A DNA stretch of 37,050 nt, from contig NW_027192234.1 in assembly GCF_041956535.1 (NCBI RefSeq), positions 7,376 to 44,425 of the forward strand, read 5' to 3'. A program made the translations under genes and the position numbers. The DNA comes from Calcarisporiella thermophila CBS 279.70 (Eukaryota > Calcarisporiellomycota). Numbering within the stretch: the stretch's first letter is position 1; the number at the start of each line of letters is the position of its first letter. Shown here piece by piece: positions 10,347 through 21,311 of the stretch. Under the pieces are notes generated by a model. It was not told the origin of the DNA and made no database searches. It saw only the letters and a program-made list of their open reading frames with translations.

Positions 10347-10719
10347 CGGGGATGGGAGGGGGGCGAGACGCTCACACGAGAAGCGCAGAGCAGTGTGGGG
10401 GAAAACAAGGAAGGCGCTTCCAATTTGATGGGCCCTAAAATCCGCATTCTATTCTCGCCACTTTTCACACGTGCTTTTGTAGCAGAGGTTCTCATTTCAA
10501 CCGGATTCCCCACCTTTTGGTCGTCACGAGCAGCCAAAACCCAGCCTTTGGGAGCAGCCTCTCGCAGGCATTAAATTAAACTATGGAATACATATCTCAG
10601 GGCGTAATTACAAAGCGGTAGAGAAAAAGCAAATACAAAATACAACAAAAAAGCTCGGGAAGAAATAGCGGGGCCGTCCAAGGGAGGGGACGGACGCTCG
10701 CCCCACGCATCTTCCACGG
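10347..10719. other. OSH3-like promoter / NT-C2 3' region
   Basis: No gene seen. On the minus strand the stretch just before the OSH3-like ATG is pyrimidine-rich, as is common for fungal promoters. Confidence 0.5.
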
Positions 10720-11340
10720 TCACTCGGAACAGGCTCTCTCGAGAATGGCTTGCCGCGGCGGTATCCATCTCGCCTTGTTCATTCGCGTTCTTTTCATCTT
10801 CTCCACCTCCAGATCGTGATTCAGCATCTCCAAGAGGTCCTTTTCGTCGGGTATCATATGAGTTCGATCAAGAGGGGGTATTTGGTAAGCCTGGGGGTAC
10901 TGGACTAGGGGATGGAGGCGGAGCGAGATTTGGAGACTGGCGCGCATGAAATTGGAGTGGAGTAGACAAAACCGCCGATTGGTCACGCCGCCGCCGACAA
11001 ACTGCGCCATGTCGAGCTCCACCTGCCCGAGCACGGTGTCGGCGCCATCGGAGAGCTGATGGACGCTGAGCACGAGATGGCTTGGCCCCAGCATGCCTAG
11101 GACATCGTCGAGGGGAATTCGCACACGATGCTTGACGGTGGAGTTCCAGAGGGCTCGGTACTGAGCCAGGGGGACGCTCTCGGTGCGGCCGTGGAAGAAC
11201 AGCGAATGGTAGCGAATTTGGAAGAGGCCCTTGGCGAGCGGAAGTTTGTCAAGGGAAACAACGGTTAGCGAGGCGGTACAGGGGAGCGATTTGCCCTGCC
11301 GTAGTTTGATTCTGTTGAGAATGTCGGGAAGAGGCGCCAT
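10720..11340 (-). CDS. NT-C2 (EEIG1/EHBP1-type) domain protein
   Basis: A single exon of 206 residues starts at MAPLPD (11340). An in-frame upstream ATG at 11433 would add 31 residues without domain sequence, so the shorter start is preferred. Residues about 5-145 match the N-terminal C2-type fold of EEIG1/EHBP1 proteins: a beta-rich pattern with LDKLPLAKGLFQIRYHSLFF, V.....V..PLDDVLGML, LVLSVHQL, VLGQVELDMAQFV and RRFCLLHSNFMRASLQISL. The C-terminus is charged (KDLLEMLNHDLEVEKMKRTR). Such domains are thought to bind membranes, and the fungal members are mostly uncharacterised. It lies on the same strand 373 bp upstream of the OSH3-like gene start and divergent from PHO89. Confidence 0.75.
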   Translation of the reverse strand: MAPLPDILNRIKLRQGKSLPCTASLTVVSLDKLPLAKGLFQIRYHSLFFHGRTESVPLAQYRALWNSTVKHRVRIPLDDVLGMLGPSHLVLSVHQLSDGADTVLGQVELDMAQFVGGGVTNRRFCLLHSNFMRASLQISLRLHPLVQYPQAYQIPPLDRTHMIPDEKDLLEMLNHDLEVEKMKRTRMNKARWIPPRQAILERACSE

Positions 11341-12044
11341 GCTGGATGATAGAAAGAGGATGCGGGAAAGAGGGGCCGCTGGGGATGGCAGAATATACAC
11401 GCGGCGAAAACAGGGTTTATTTTGCTCCCCCACCTTTCAAAAATATTGGGGGAGCAGCGGATTCATGCATTGCGTTGAAATAGGCTTCGTGTGGGCCAAA
11501 AAGAAAGTCTAAAAGAATTCTCGATGTGGCTATCCGCCGGATTTCCCCCGAGTATCCCAGTCGAGCTTTGACGGCCGAAATGTCAACCGAAGCCTAAAGT
11601 GTAAACAGAAGGGACTGAGCGGAAAAGCAGAAGAACAAGCGCTCCTTCCATTTTACACACCAATAGGCCGGATCCCAAGCGAAAAGCCCTCCCTGCCAAT
11701 AGTCTGCCCACGCCGTCGGAATCATTGGTAGCCACAAAGGGAGGGGAAGGACGGGGGAAGCAAAGGAATTGGCATGCCGGAACGTGAATGGTTCCATCCG
11801 GGTCTTATATTTGGAAGGAAAGGAAAAGGAACCGGCACACCTCACCGGCGGGGTCTCAAGGAGTTCGAACCGGATCTGGGGAGCCGTATAAAGAGCTGGC
11901 CGAAATGCTGTCACGCCCGGTGCTTTGGACCCTCAATAACCCACAAACAACAGCCATAGTCCCCCTCTCCTCCATCGAATCCCCTCCCTCTTCCCCTCCG
12001 TGCTTCTTGCCTCGCCTTCCTCCTTCCTCTCCCCTCGAGACAGC
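11341..12044. promoter_or_regulatory. Divergent promoter region NT-C2 gene / PHO89
   Basis: A 704-bp region lies between two divergent start codons. For PHO89 it holds TATAAA at 11887-11892, an AACGTG (reverse of CACGTT) at 11781-11786 that could be a weak Pho4-type site, and a strongly pyrimidine-rich tract at 11961-12040 ending just before the ATG, a common feature of fungal 5' leaders. No other gene is seen in it. Confidence 0.45.
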
Positions 12045-13625
12045 ATGTACACCTTCTTGTTTGTGGTTGGACTGGTCGTGTCCATCGCCGATGCCTTTGG
12101 GATTGGGGCCAACGATGTCGCTAACTCCTTCTCCACCTCGGTCGGCTCTCGATCCATCACTCTTGCGCAGGCGTGCGTCATTGCCCTCTTCACCGAGTTC
12201 ACCGGTGCGGTGCTGCTAGGCGCCGGGGTAGCCGACACTATCAAGGGCAACATTATCAAGTATACCGACTACACGGACGAGCCCGGCATTCTCATGCTGG
12301 GCATGGTGACGAGTATGATTGGGTCCTCGTCATGGGTCCTGATTGCCTCCAACTTCGGGTGGCCCGTCTCAACCACGCATACCATTGTTGGAGCCATTAT
12401 CGGCTTTGGCATTGCCGCGCGCGGCCCCTCCTCCGTCGACTGGTCCTACAGTGGCCTCGGCAAGATCATCTCGTCGTGGTTCATCTCACCTGTCGCGGCC
12501 GGGATTGTGGCCGCCCTGATCTTCGGCCTGACTCGGTTCTTCGTGCTGCGTCACTCCGATTCTCTGCGCCGCGGCCTTATTGCCATCCCCATCTACTTTG
12601 GAATCACCATGGCCATCAACATCTTCTACATCATCTTCAACGGTGCGCCCGGGCTCAAGCTCGACCAGAAGCCCATCGAGATGGTGGTGGGCATCACGGT
12701 CGGAATTGCCCTGCTGGTCTCCCTGTTCGGCTGGTTCTTCTACTCCCATTGGCTTCGGCGCCGCCTCGTCTACAACGAGCAGACGCGATGGTACCACATT
12801 TTCGTGTCGCCCTTCCTCGGCCCGTTGCCCAAGGTCCCCGAGGGTCAAGAGGCCGTCGATTTGCAGCAGAGCCACCGCACCCCGGCCATCGAGGATGACG
12901 GGGAGAAGTCCTCGGCCAAGGCGGGGCCCGAGGAATCCGACATGCCCCTGCCCGCCACCGCGCGGCCCGCGAAGAAGACGATGATGACCACGTTGGTCGG
13001 ATATGCCTTGAGCGGGGTGCGGCAGAACGTCGCCGACCACAACGCCCACCTCCACAAGGAGATGCACGAGGGCGCGGTCAAGTTCGATGACAAGACCGAA
13101 TACCTCTACTCTTTCCTCCAGGTGCTCACGGCGGCCTTTGCCTCGTTTGCCCACGGCTCCAACGACGTCGCCAACGCCATCGGCCCGATGAGCACGGTCT
13201 ACTTCATCTGGTCCAACAATGTGGTTCCCGATGCCAAGGTGTCGGTCCCCCTCTGGATCCTGGTGATGGGCGGCGCGGCCATCGATCTCGGGCTGATCAC
13301 CATGGGCTACAAGGTGATGCGGTCCCTCGGCAACAATCTGACCTACCACTCGCCCTCCCGAGGGTTCTCGATGGAGCTGGGCACCTCGCTCACCGTGCTG
13401 ACTTTCTCCAAGCTCTCTCTCCCGGTCTCCACCACCCACTGCATCACCGGGGCCACCACCGCGGTGGGGCTCATGAATGGGCAGGGGTGGCGGTCGCTCA
13501 ACTGGAAAATGCTGGGGTGGTGCTTCGGCTCCTGGCTGCTCACCCTTCCGATTGCCGGCGCGGTGTCCGGACTGATCTTTGCATTTGTGGCCAACTCGCC
13601 CAAGCTCCTGAGCGCTAGCCCTTAG
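12045..13625 (+). CDS. PHO89: PHO89-type Na+/phosphate symporter (PiT family)
   Basis: The 526-residue single-exon protein carries both halves of the inorganic-phosphate-transporter repeat. The N-terminal signature is GIGANDVANSFSTSVGSRS and the C-terminal one is HGSNDVANAIGPMSTV. The matching PVSTTHTIVG and PVSTTHCITG motifs lie further along each half. Hydrophobic helices fill both halves. A hydrophilic loop of about 140 residues between them (around EGQEAVDLQQSH to EMHEGAVKF) is the usual large central loop. Yeast Pho89 is a plasma-membrane high-affinity Na+-coupled phosphate importer, active at alkaline pH and low phosphate. The start at 12045 (MYTFLFVVGLV) matches the family N-terminus; an in-frame ATG at 12000 lies in the pyrimidine-rich leader. 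High GC and no introns. Confidence 0.92.
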   Translation: MYTFLFVVGLVVSIADAFGIGANDVANSFSTSVGSRSITLAQACVIALFTEFTGAVLLGAGVADTIKGNIIKYTDYTDEPGILMLGMVTSMIGSSSWVLIASNFGWPVSTTHTIVGAIIGFGIAARGPSSVDWSYSGLGKIISSWFISPVAAGIVAALIFGLTRFFVLRHSDSLRRGLIAIPIYFGITMAINIFYIIFNGAPGLKLDQKPIEMVVGITVGIALLVSLFGWFFYSHWLRRRLVYNEQTRWYHIFVSPFLGPLPKVPEGQEAVDLQQSHRTPAIEDDGEKSSAKAGPEESDMPLPATARPAKKTMMTTLVGYALSGVRQNVADHNAHLHKEMHEGAVKFDDKTEYLYSFLQVLTAAFASFAHGSNDVANAIGPMSTVYFIWSNNVVPDAKVSVPLWILVMGGAAIDLGLITMGYKVMRSLGNNLTYHSPSRGFSMELGTSLTVLTFSKLSLPVSTTHCITGATTAVGLMNGQGWRSLNWKMLGWCFGSWLLTLPIAGAVSGLIFAFVANSPKLLSASP

Positions 13626-14912
13626 ATTCCTTGTATAGTCAGCATTTCATCTTATTCCCATGGCCTCTGCCTTGACCATGCACATGTGTATACTCCTTCT
13701 CCTACATGTTTATTCTGCTCTGCTTATTTATTTATTTATTTACTTATTTATTTACTTTTTTACCCCGTTATTCTTTTATATCTTTTATGTCTTGCCTTTT
13801 TTTTTCCCCTGTTTTCCTGCCCTCGCTTCATACTTTCTTCTGATCAGCTCCACTCACCAAAATAGACTGTTTTTTCCACCCTCGTCCCATAAACCATGCT
13901 CTTCTTACTCAGCGTTGGCTCTCCTCCTGGTTTGTGGGCTAGATTCTTCCTCTCCCTCTCCCTCTCTCTTGGCCCTTCTCCACCACAAGCTACCCTTGTT
14001 TGGAAGCGGTAGGAGGTTACTGAATTCCACCTTATGTTTAAGGAGGATATGCATGGGGTTCAAGAGTGGGCTTAGTGGGAAGAATTGAGGCGGGGGGGAG
14101 AAAGCCATTGGGTTGAACAGAATGGCTTGAGCGGTTTAATTAAAGTAGCCCTTGCGAAATGATTCTTTTATAGACATGGCGGGGCTGAGGACACCCACGC
14201 ATCATTCTTGGCCGAGAATAAGGAGAGGCTGCCCTCGGCTAGCTAACGAATGAAACATGTTCTGGGAGGTAGGACGATGTCCTGCGCTTACGACTGCATC
14301 TTTATGCTGGCTCCAACCTCTCATCAGGTCGATCTATAGCTTAATTAAGCTTCCCAAACACGGTTAGCCAGTAGGAGCTCTGTTGAGGGCAGCTGCGCGG
14401 CCCCCACATGCTCGACGTCGCAGACCGCCGTCACCGCCGTCCTCTGGGCTCCAGGCCGAACCACGGCAAGGGCAGAGCCGCCCGCCTTGGTGCGCCTCCC
14501 TCAAACCCCCTGTCTTGCTACCTGCGGCCACTGGACGGCGCTTGGCAGAGGAAGAGAGGCTCGATTAAAAAAAGTTACCGGCCCAATGGCGGTTGAATGA
14601 AATGATTGATTTACGGTGTCTCAAGCCACGCTGACACAAAATCGATCGCCCGGCCAGTGGGGGCGCGATCTGACAAGTGTGGAGAGATGGCCTCGAAACA
14701 TGATATATATAGAGGGAACGTAAGGAAGCGCGAGTGTGCAGGAAAATAAAAAGCAATAATAAAGCGCAATAACGACCCATTTAAAGCAGGTCAGCCGATA
14801 GGAGAGTCTTCAAGTGCCCCCCATATATACGCTAATCCTAGATTGCCTTGGATCAGGTTGAATTAGGTCGCGATTCTCATTCACAATCCGAATACACCAG
14901 CACATATTTGAG
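13626..14912. other. Intergenic: PHO89 3' region and permease promoter
   Basis: No gene recognised. A (TTTA)n simple repeat lies at about 13724-13756. TATATATAG near 14703-14711 is a possible core promoter for the permease. The ORF at 13660-14088 is low-complexity pyrimidine-rich translation and is not supported. Confidence 0.45.
13724..13756. repeat. (TTTA)n simple repeat
   Basis: About eight TTTA/TTAC tetranucleotide units in a T-rich stretch about 100 bp after the PHO89 stop codon. Confidence 0.7.
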
Positions 14913-15011
14913 GTGAGTGGGGCTGCGACGGTGAGAGAGAGAGAAAGAGAGGCGTGGTCCCTCATGGCAAGCTCCCCCATTAACCTTTGGTATTCTCCTT
15001 GTAACCTCTAG
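14913..15011 (+). other. Probable 5'-UTR intron of the amino-acid permease
   Basis: GTGAGT at 14913-14918, a CATTAACC branch-point-like sequence near 14980-14990 and CCTCTAG ending at 15011 describe a 99-bp intron. It ends nine bases before the permease ATG at 15021. The splice signals match those of the coding introns in this gene. Inference from sequence only. Confidence 0.45.
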
Positions 15012-15020
15012 TTTTTCGCC

Positions 15021-17225
15021 ATGTCTGAAATCGACGAGGATAAAATCAGGGCCAAGGCCGATTCTGGGTCTGACGATGGCATGCAAGCCGAGAAGCTGGG
15101 TGTCTCGACAACAGAGCAGGCGGGCGCAGGTAATCTCTCGCGAAGCCAACGCATTTTAAGGCGCCTCTTTTCCCGCAAAAGCATGGAGCGCCTGCGTGAG
15201 GATGCCGGCGAGCATACGAATGTGCTGCGGAGGGACTTGAGTGCATTCGACTTGACATTCGTGGGGATCGGTGCCATTATTGGGACGGGTATCTTCGTGT
15301 TGAGCGGTTAGTACTAGAGCACTGGCGAAAGTGCATTCGTGGCTCAGTGAAGCAAGGCAACTCCCATATTAACTCTACTCTTTCATTATCGCAATAGGGG
15401 TTGCGGCGGCTGCCAATGCAGGGCCAGCCATCATCGTAAGATTTTGTTTCTGGCCTCCCCTCCCCTTGGGATAGGTTGCCGGTGCGCCGTGTTCCTGACC
15501 CTATTAATCCGCTTCTTCAGGTCTCGTTTGTGATTGCCGCGGTGGCCTCAGGGCTTGCCGCCATGAGTTACTCAGAGCTGGCTTCGATGATCCCTGTTGC
15601 CGGCAGCGCGTATACCTATAGCTATGCGACGCTTGGGGAGTTCATCGCGTGGATCATAGGGTGGGATTTGATGGTGGAGTATTTGTTTGGAGCAGCGGCG
15701 GTCTCGGTCGGATGGTCCCACTACTTCGTTTCCTTTTTGCAGGTGTGCGGGGCTCAGGTGAGTCGGCTACTCAACCCTTCCCTCTGCCTCGAGCGGCACC
15801 GAAATCTCATTCTCTCTTCTTCCCCGATGCTCTCCATGTTTGAAAGGTGGATGAGAGGTTCACCAGCCCCCCCGTCATCTGGGACGAGGCCAACTTAGCG
15901 TTTCGCGTGTCCGGAGCCTATCTCAACCTCCCCGGGATATTGGTTGTTTTCGGCCTCACCGTCATTTTAATGCTCGGAATTCGTGAGAGCAAGTTCACGA
16001 ACAACATTATTGTCGCCATCAAAGTGTTTGTCGTGGTTTTGTTTATCCTTGCCGCAGCCAAGTTCGTGGACACCAGCAACCTCCAGCCATTCGTCCCCGA
16101 AAATAAAGGTGACGACTGGAGGCATTTCGGTAACTTACAATCTTTTGCGCTTTTGCCGCAACCCCTCTGTGGGCCATAGATAGATTCACCTTTGACCCTT
16201 CGAATAGGTGTCTCCGGTATATTTGCGGGGGCCCAGACCGTCTTCTTCGCATACATCGGGTTCGATGCAGTGACGACGGCTGCCCAGGAAGCGAAGCGGG
16301 TAAGCACCCTAGGCCCAAGTAGTTTTAGAGGTTTTTTTTTTTTTAATTCCCACTCTATGTGCTGCAGCCCCAACGCGATCTTCCCATCGGTATCATTCTT
16401 TCCCTGGTGATATGTACGGTGCTCTACATCGTGACCGCCTTCGTCATGAACGGCGTGGTCCCCTACTACAAATACCTTGACGATCCGTCCCCCATCGCCA
16501 CTGCCACGCGGGCAACCGGCATGACGTGGCTCACCATTATTGTCTCTTTGGGTGCCATCTTTGGTCTAACCTCCGTGATGCTCATCATGCTGCTTGGGCA
16601 GACCCGTGTTTTTTATGCCATGGCGCACGATGGGCTCCTCCCATCCCCCTTCGCCCGTGTTCACCCCAAATTCCGCACCCCGTGGCTCCCAACCATCGTG
16701 TGCGGAGTGGTGTCTGCTCTGCTTGGCGGCTTTCTGCCAGTCACGCTGCTGAGTAACATGACCTCGGTGGGGACCCTGCTTGCGGTAATCTATCGAGCAC
16801 TCTCGGGTTGATTTTGATATCTCTTTCACTCATCCTGCCATCTGCGGACACATAGTTCCTCCTCGTCCATATAGGTATCATCATCCTTCGATTTACCTGT
16901 CCGGATGTTCCTCGTGCATTCAAAATTCCCGGCGCTTACGGCATCTGGATGCTCTTCCCCATCCTGGGGGTGGCAGTCTCGCTGGTGCTGATAGTGATTG
17001 CGGATCGTGCTACGGTAATGAGACTGTGGATAGACACATAACTGGCTTCTTATCTGACCCATGGGCCTTTACTATTTACTTTGTTAGCTCTATCGTGTTG
17101 CGATTTGGCTCGGCATCGGTGTGATTGTGTACGGATTTTATGGATATCACCACAGTCGCATCCATAACCCTGAGCATGATCAAAAATTGCACGACATCGA
17201 CTCGCAGGTCCGTCCTGCTCTCTGA
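15021..17225 (+). CDS. APC/CAT-type amino-acid permease
   Basis: Eight exons (15021-15306, 15398-15435, 15521-15757, 15847-16129, 16208-16299, 16368-16784, 16856-17014, 17088-17225) join in frame to 549 residues. After a hydrophilic N-terminus, the first membrane segment carries the APC signature FVGIGAIIGTGIFVLSG. It is followed by SYSELASMIPVAGSAYTYSYA, GAQTVFFAYIGFDAV, and AQEAKRPQRDLPIGI across an exon junction, which are classic cationic-amino-acid-transporter motifs. Later segments include GQTRVFYAMAHDGLLP and the C-terminal AFKIPGAYGIWMLFPILG. About 12 membrane helices are expected. CAT/YhdG-type carriers move amino acids, often basic ones, but the substrate is not determined here. The 38-nt second exon is well supported by frame and splice sites. 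Confidence 0.9.
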
Positions 17226-18034
17226 ACTAGGTCGGAAAAAAAAAAGCCGGATTCCATTGCTCCTACAGTGCCATTACCTACTAGCTCAAAGCGTCTGCTC
17301 TCCCTTCTTATATATGGTTTAAATTATCACGCAGTTACTATAAATTGGCCTAATATTGGTAGATATTGTAACTTAATTTTTCTGTCATTGTTTTTCCTGT
17401 TTTGGCAATCGTCTTGGGTACGAGGTGGTAAGGAATAGAGATCATTCTACTGGAGACTTCGATTCGAAAGGCGTTCAAAGTTGCGATTTGCTTGCTGTCT
17501 AGGATAATGGTGCAATAAACAGTGCTCTTTTTGTAACAGGGTCTGGGCGAGTTAAGCAAAACCTCACTAACAGTTCTCAACCCAAATCTTGAAGCCGCTC
17601 TAGCTTCTTCTTGCACAACGAGCCTCCAGTCCAGATCCTGGTCCGTGAAATAAAGCGGCCAAGGGAACGCATTCCAAGACATTTCCATGGGAATGGAAGC
17701 TTATTCCTGTAAATGCCTTGTTACGCAGTTGTTGCAGCTCGTAAATCAAGGCGCGTACAAGCGTGTATTGTATTATGAATTATCGTTGAATATCGGAGGG
17801 AATTCGGTGGCAAATGTGGCTGATCTCCATGGGCGTTAAAGACATTTCAAATTGAGAGCATGCTTCGTTTTAGCCTCATATTCAACTGCGTTTCCGATGA
17901 ACATTATCCGTTTGGCCTGGAAGTGTTCTCCCCTCTTCCTACAAGAAAAACCATCCCCCATCTATTTTGATCCTTTTCCTCTTTCCGTCTTTGTTCAATC
18001 TAGCTAAGCTTCACCCCATTCAGCAAGATATTCA
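17226..18034. other. Intergenic between permease and Spo71-like gene
   Basis: No supported gene. A 112-codon minus-strand ORF (17350-17688) has no recognised domain. The right end contains a CT-rich stretch (about 17925-18005) that may be the promoter of the next gene. Confidence 0.4.
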
Positions 18035-21000
18035 ATGGCAAAGGTGGGCGATGACGGGGTTCGTATTATTTTTAGGCAAAACAAAGAAATAAATGAAAGT
18101 CTTACCGCCTAATGCTGCTGCCTTATCATCTTAGGGCACTCTACCTGATCAGCTTGTTGCCAAAGATGAAGCTACATCCCAGCCAAACAGTGGCTCCTTC
18201 GGCGATCCTCACGACAATGACCTACCTGTGAATAAAGAAGGTAGCCTTAACCCTCGTCCTCTGTCGTCGCGTTTTTACACTCATCCTTATAATCAGAAAA
18301 GGTAATCTTCTACGACATGGTATCCCTAGGCCTTGTGATTACTTAGCCAATCTCTTACATAGACCATCCCATGAAAACTCTGTCACATTTTCCGAGCAGC
18401 CTAGAAGTGAAGCAAGCTCTATGTCCGGTTCACGCATAATGCGTAGACGCCAATCAGGGGATAGCTTTCATACTGCTCTCACGGATCTCTCTGTATATAT
18501 GACACCGGATGAAGAGCCGGATGAATTCTTCGTTCCCAATTACGCGGAAACTTATTTTCCACGCGCTATCTCGGTGCGCTCACATTCATATGCTTCTTCA
18601 CCTGCTTTAAGGGGGAGCTCGAGAGGAGTACGGCCCGTGCGGCTCAATGAGAAGCGGAATAATACTAGCGACTCGCCTGGTCGATCGAGTAGCATCACTC
18701 CTCGATCCGTGAAATCCTGCTACCCATCTCTGTCGCTTACCCCAATGGAATCGTCATCTCCCCCAAATGGGTCCGTTTCTTCGGAACCGGAGAGAGAAGA
18801 TCATCCGGAAACAGCCCCCTCTTCGCATGAAGAGTCTAGTAGCGCAAAGCAAGAGCCAAAGGGAGAAGTGTTTTCTCAAAACGACTTTTCTGAAGAGACT
18901 TCTCCAGACAATCCCGTCGTACCCCTTCTGGTGCCCTTTCCGCTAGCACTAAATATTACGGGGGAGCATGCTGTTATCAGACGAGAGTTTTTGCTATGTC
19001 GTATTGAGTGGTCTGAGATGGCTGGTGTGCCAAGCTTCTACAATAAACGAGACGCAAAAAGACAGCAGCGGCGGTCGCAGGGATGGAGGGAATATGATGT
19101 GGTTCTTCACCCGAAAAATCTAATCCTATACAAGAGACAGGTAACGGTTTGGTTGTCCACCATTGTCGGCCGACTCATCCACCTTTCTAACGCTGTTCTC
19201 ATCCTTTGCCGGTGTCTAGACGAGGGTGAAATACCAAATCTCATTAACAAATCCAGCTCCTCGGCTGTCTCTTTTTTCCCCGCTCGACAAATCGATCAAG
19301 CTTGTGCTGGACGAGGAGGGGTTCGAAAAGATATTTGTCCTTAAAGCCCAAACCCAATCTCAGAACCGTGATTGGTACCTGGCCTTGCATCGGCTTCTCC
19401 CTCCGACACAGCGGCCCTCTCTACCCGAGTGCCTTGACGTGGCGGTTCCAGAGCTGGATGTCCATGTCCGAATTCCACTTCATCTCAACCATGAGATCCA
19501 GCAGGGGACTGCGAACATGACGGCACGTGCCGTCATTTCCTGCATTTGGCAAGTTCTAAAACGAGAAATAGTGTGGTCAGAGGTGCTGGCCCGGTGGCGT
19601 TTCAAGGATTTATCTTTGTGTTGGAAACGGTGCGGCCGGTTGGAGTGGATTGGATGGGACCTGAGCGTGGATGGCATGGGGCGTGGAGATTTCGTGCTGG
19701 GCCCGGAAATCTACGAAAGGACGCACCAACTTGAAATGCGACTCCGGACTCACTATCCCAGTTGGGTTGATACTCCCCAGCTGGAGGGCAGCGCTGGGGA
19801 TGAGGCCGGCCGAATCAACGAGCCACCTGCTATTGAGGGATTTCTGACCCGGCAGACCACTCGATTGGGAAAGAAGGTCAAGAAACTCAAAAGGCACTAC
19901 TTCATGACCAGCGAGCACCTTCTATTCTTTCTCCCCATGTCAAAGGCGGTGCTTCCAGGAAAACCCGACTCCAGCAGCACAAACATTAGCATTAAAATGG
20001 AGACTACCGTGCATACCATAGAACCGCACCAGGAGGCTTCCTTGCAGAATGGGCGGGCGTATTTCTTGCAAGAGCAGGTGGAGCGAAGAGCTAGCCTTTT
20101 GTCGGAGAGTGTAGGAGTGGTTGATCTGCTGCAGGTGGAGAGCGTGAGAATGGGCATGGAGAACAATGCGGCGAAACGGAGGGGGAAAGCGCACGGAAAT
20201 AAAAGCAAAAATGCACCCAATCTACAGCCCAAAGTCACGCAAGGTGAAGGGAGTAGTCAAGCGCAGGCAGACAATGCTTCTCGCGAGCCTAGCTTAAAGG
20301 ACGCACCACCTAGGGAGGAGAGCCCTGTCTTTTCGCTTCATTTTAACAATGGCTCCTCAATGCAGCTGCGAGAATCCTCCAAAGCTATGGCGGAAGAGTG
20401 GGTCAGCCGTCTGAACGACCTCGTCTTGTATTGGCGTAAGCGCCGACAAATGGATATTACTGCACGCGCGCGATTGCAGCGGCTAAACCAAGCTCGCCAA
20501 TTTGCGAACAGAGAGGGAGAGGCTGGTTGTGCAAAGGACTATGAGAATGAAGAAGGTGAGCGCGATGTTCAAGAAGATGAAGAATGGAGTCATAACCGCT
20601 CCATAAGTGATCCGGAAATATGGCACTGGTGTGTCATCGATGGATGCCGCTCATTGACCGTAAGTTTTCCATGCCCAGGAAATGGTCTCCATCCCCTTTT
20701 GCTTACTCTTTTCTTTCTCCTGGCGATTCTACTTGCCCTTCCGCTAGAAATTTGGCATTCTCTATCTCAAGTTCAAGCCACGCGCCACCTACCAGCGTCG
20801 CCTCGTGGTCCTCACCCCCCGGGGATTCCTTACCACCTTTGGGATCTACGCCCGCAATTACTTTGGCCGCGCTCTGCCTACCACTTTTCATGATCGCCGT
20901 GAAACGATCCCTCTTGCCGGCAGCCATGTGTACACGGGCCACTTTGCGCAAGAGGATGATCCCGCCGCAAATGCTGGCAAATTCCTGCCTCGCATTTTCG

Positions 21001-21311
21001 CCGATGGGGTTATCTCGCTTGATGACGAGGAGAAGTGCATGTTTTGTATTGCTCTACTTCCAGCAGTTTCGCGTTTCTCCGCGCTCATTCCATTCCTTCA
21101 GTTCGGAGAGAAGAAAAGTGGGCCTACCACCTTCTCCAGCGAGAGAAGCAAACACAAGAGTACAAGGCTAAAAGGGCGGATCTATTTTAAGGCACGATCC
21201 CAGTTAGAGCGTGACGAGTGGGTTGTTGCCATTTCGTCCGTGATAGAGCGAATAGCAAGGTGGGAGGGAAAGCTCGAACGCGAATGGCAGCAGCAGCGGC
21301 GGCAGCCTTGA
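18035..21311 (+). CDS. SPO71: Spo71/Mug56-like multi-PH-domain sporulation protein
   Basis: The well-supported part is three exons: ...19140, 19220-20659 and 20748-21311 (introns of 79 and 88 bp). Two small upstream exons (18035-18043, 18135-18240) and an acceptor at 18346 extend it in frame to about 970 residues; this 5' part is uncertain, and a start at 18421 is possible. PH-like regions lie at about 237-358, 507-708 (IEGFLTRQTTRLGKKVKKLKRHYF, interrupted by a low-complexity insert of about 110 residues) and 784-970. The last contains TYQRRLVVLTPRGFLTTFGI and YARNYFGRALPTTFHDRR, diagnostic of the Spo71/Mug56 family. RTHQLEMRLRTHYPSWVDTP precedes the second PH. In budding yeast Spo71 works at the prospore membrane and recruits the lipid-transfer protein Vps13. 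The role here is inferred from family. Confidence 0.8.

Noticed and set aside
11860-11890. B-box-like GTTCGAAC sequence upstream of PHO89
   Set aside because: No A box or tRNA-like pairing around it.
12486-13439. 317-codon minus-strand ORF rich in Gly/His/Arg
   Set aside because: Shadow of the GC-rich PHO89 gene; low-complexity translation with no family resemblance.
13660-14088. 142-codon plus-strand ORF
   Set aside because: Translation of a T/C-rich 3' region including the TTTA repeat; looks hydrophobic only because of base composition.
17350-17688. 112-codon minus-strand ORF
   Set aside because: No domain, signal, splice context or promoter signals; cannot be told from chance.
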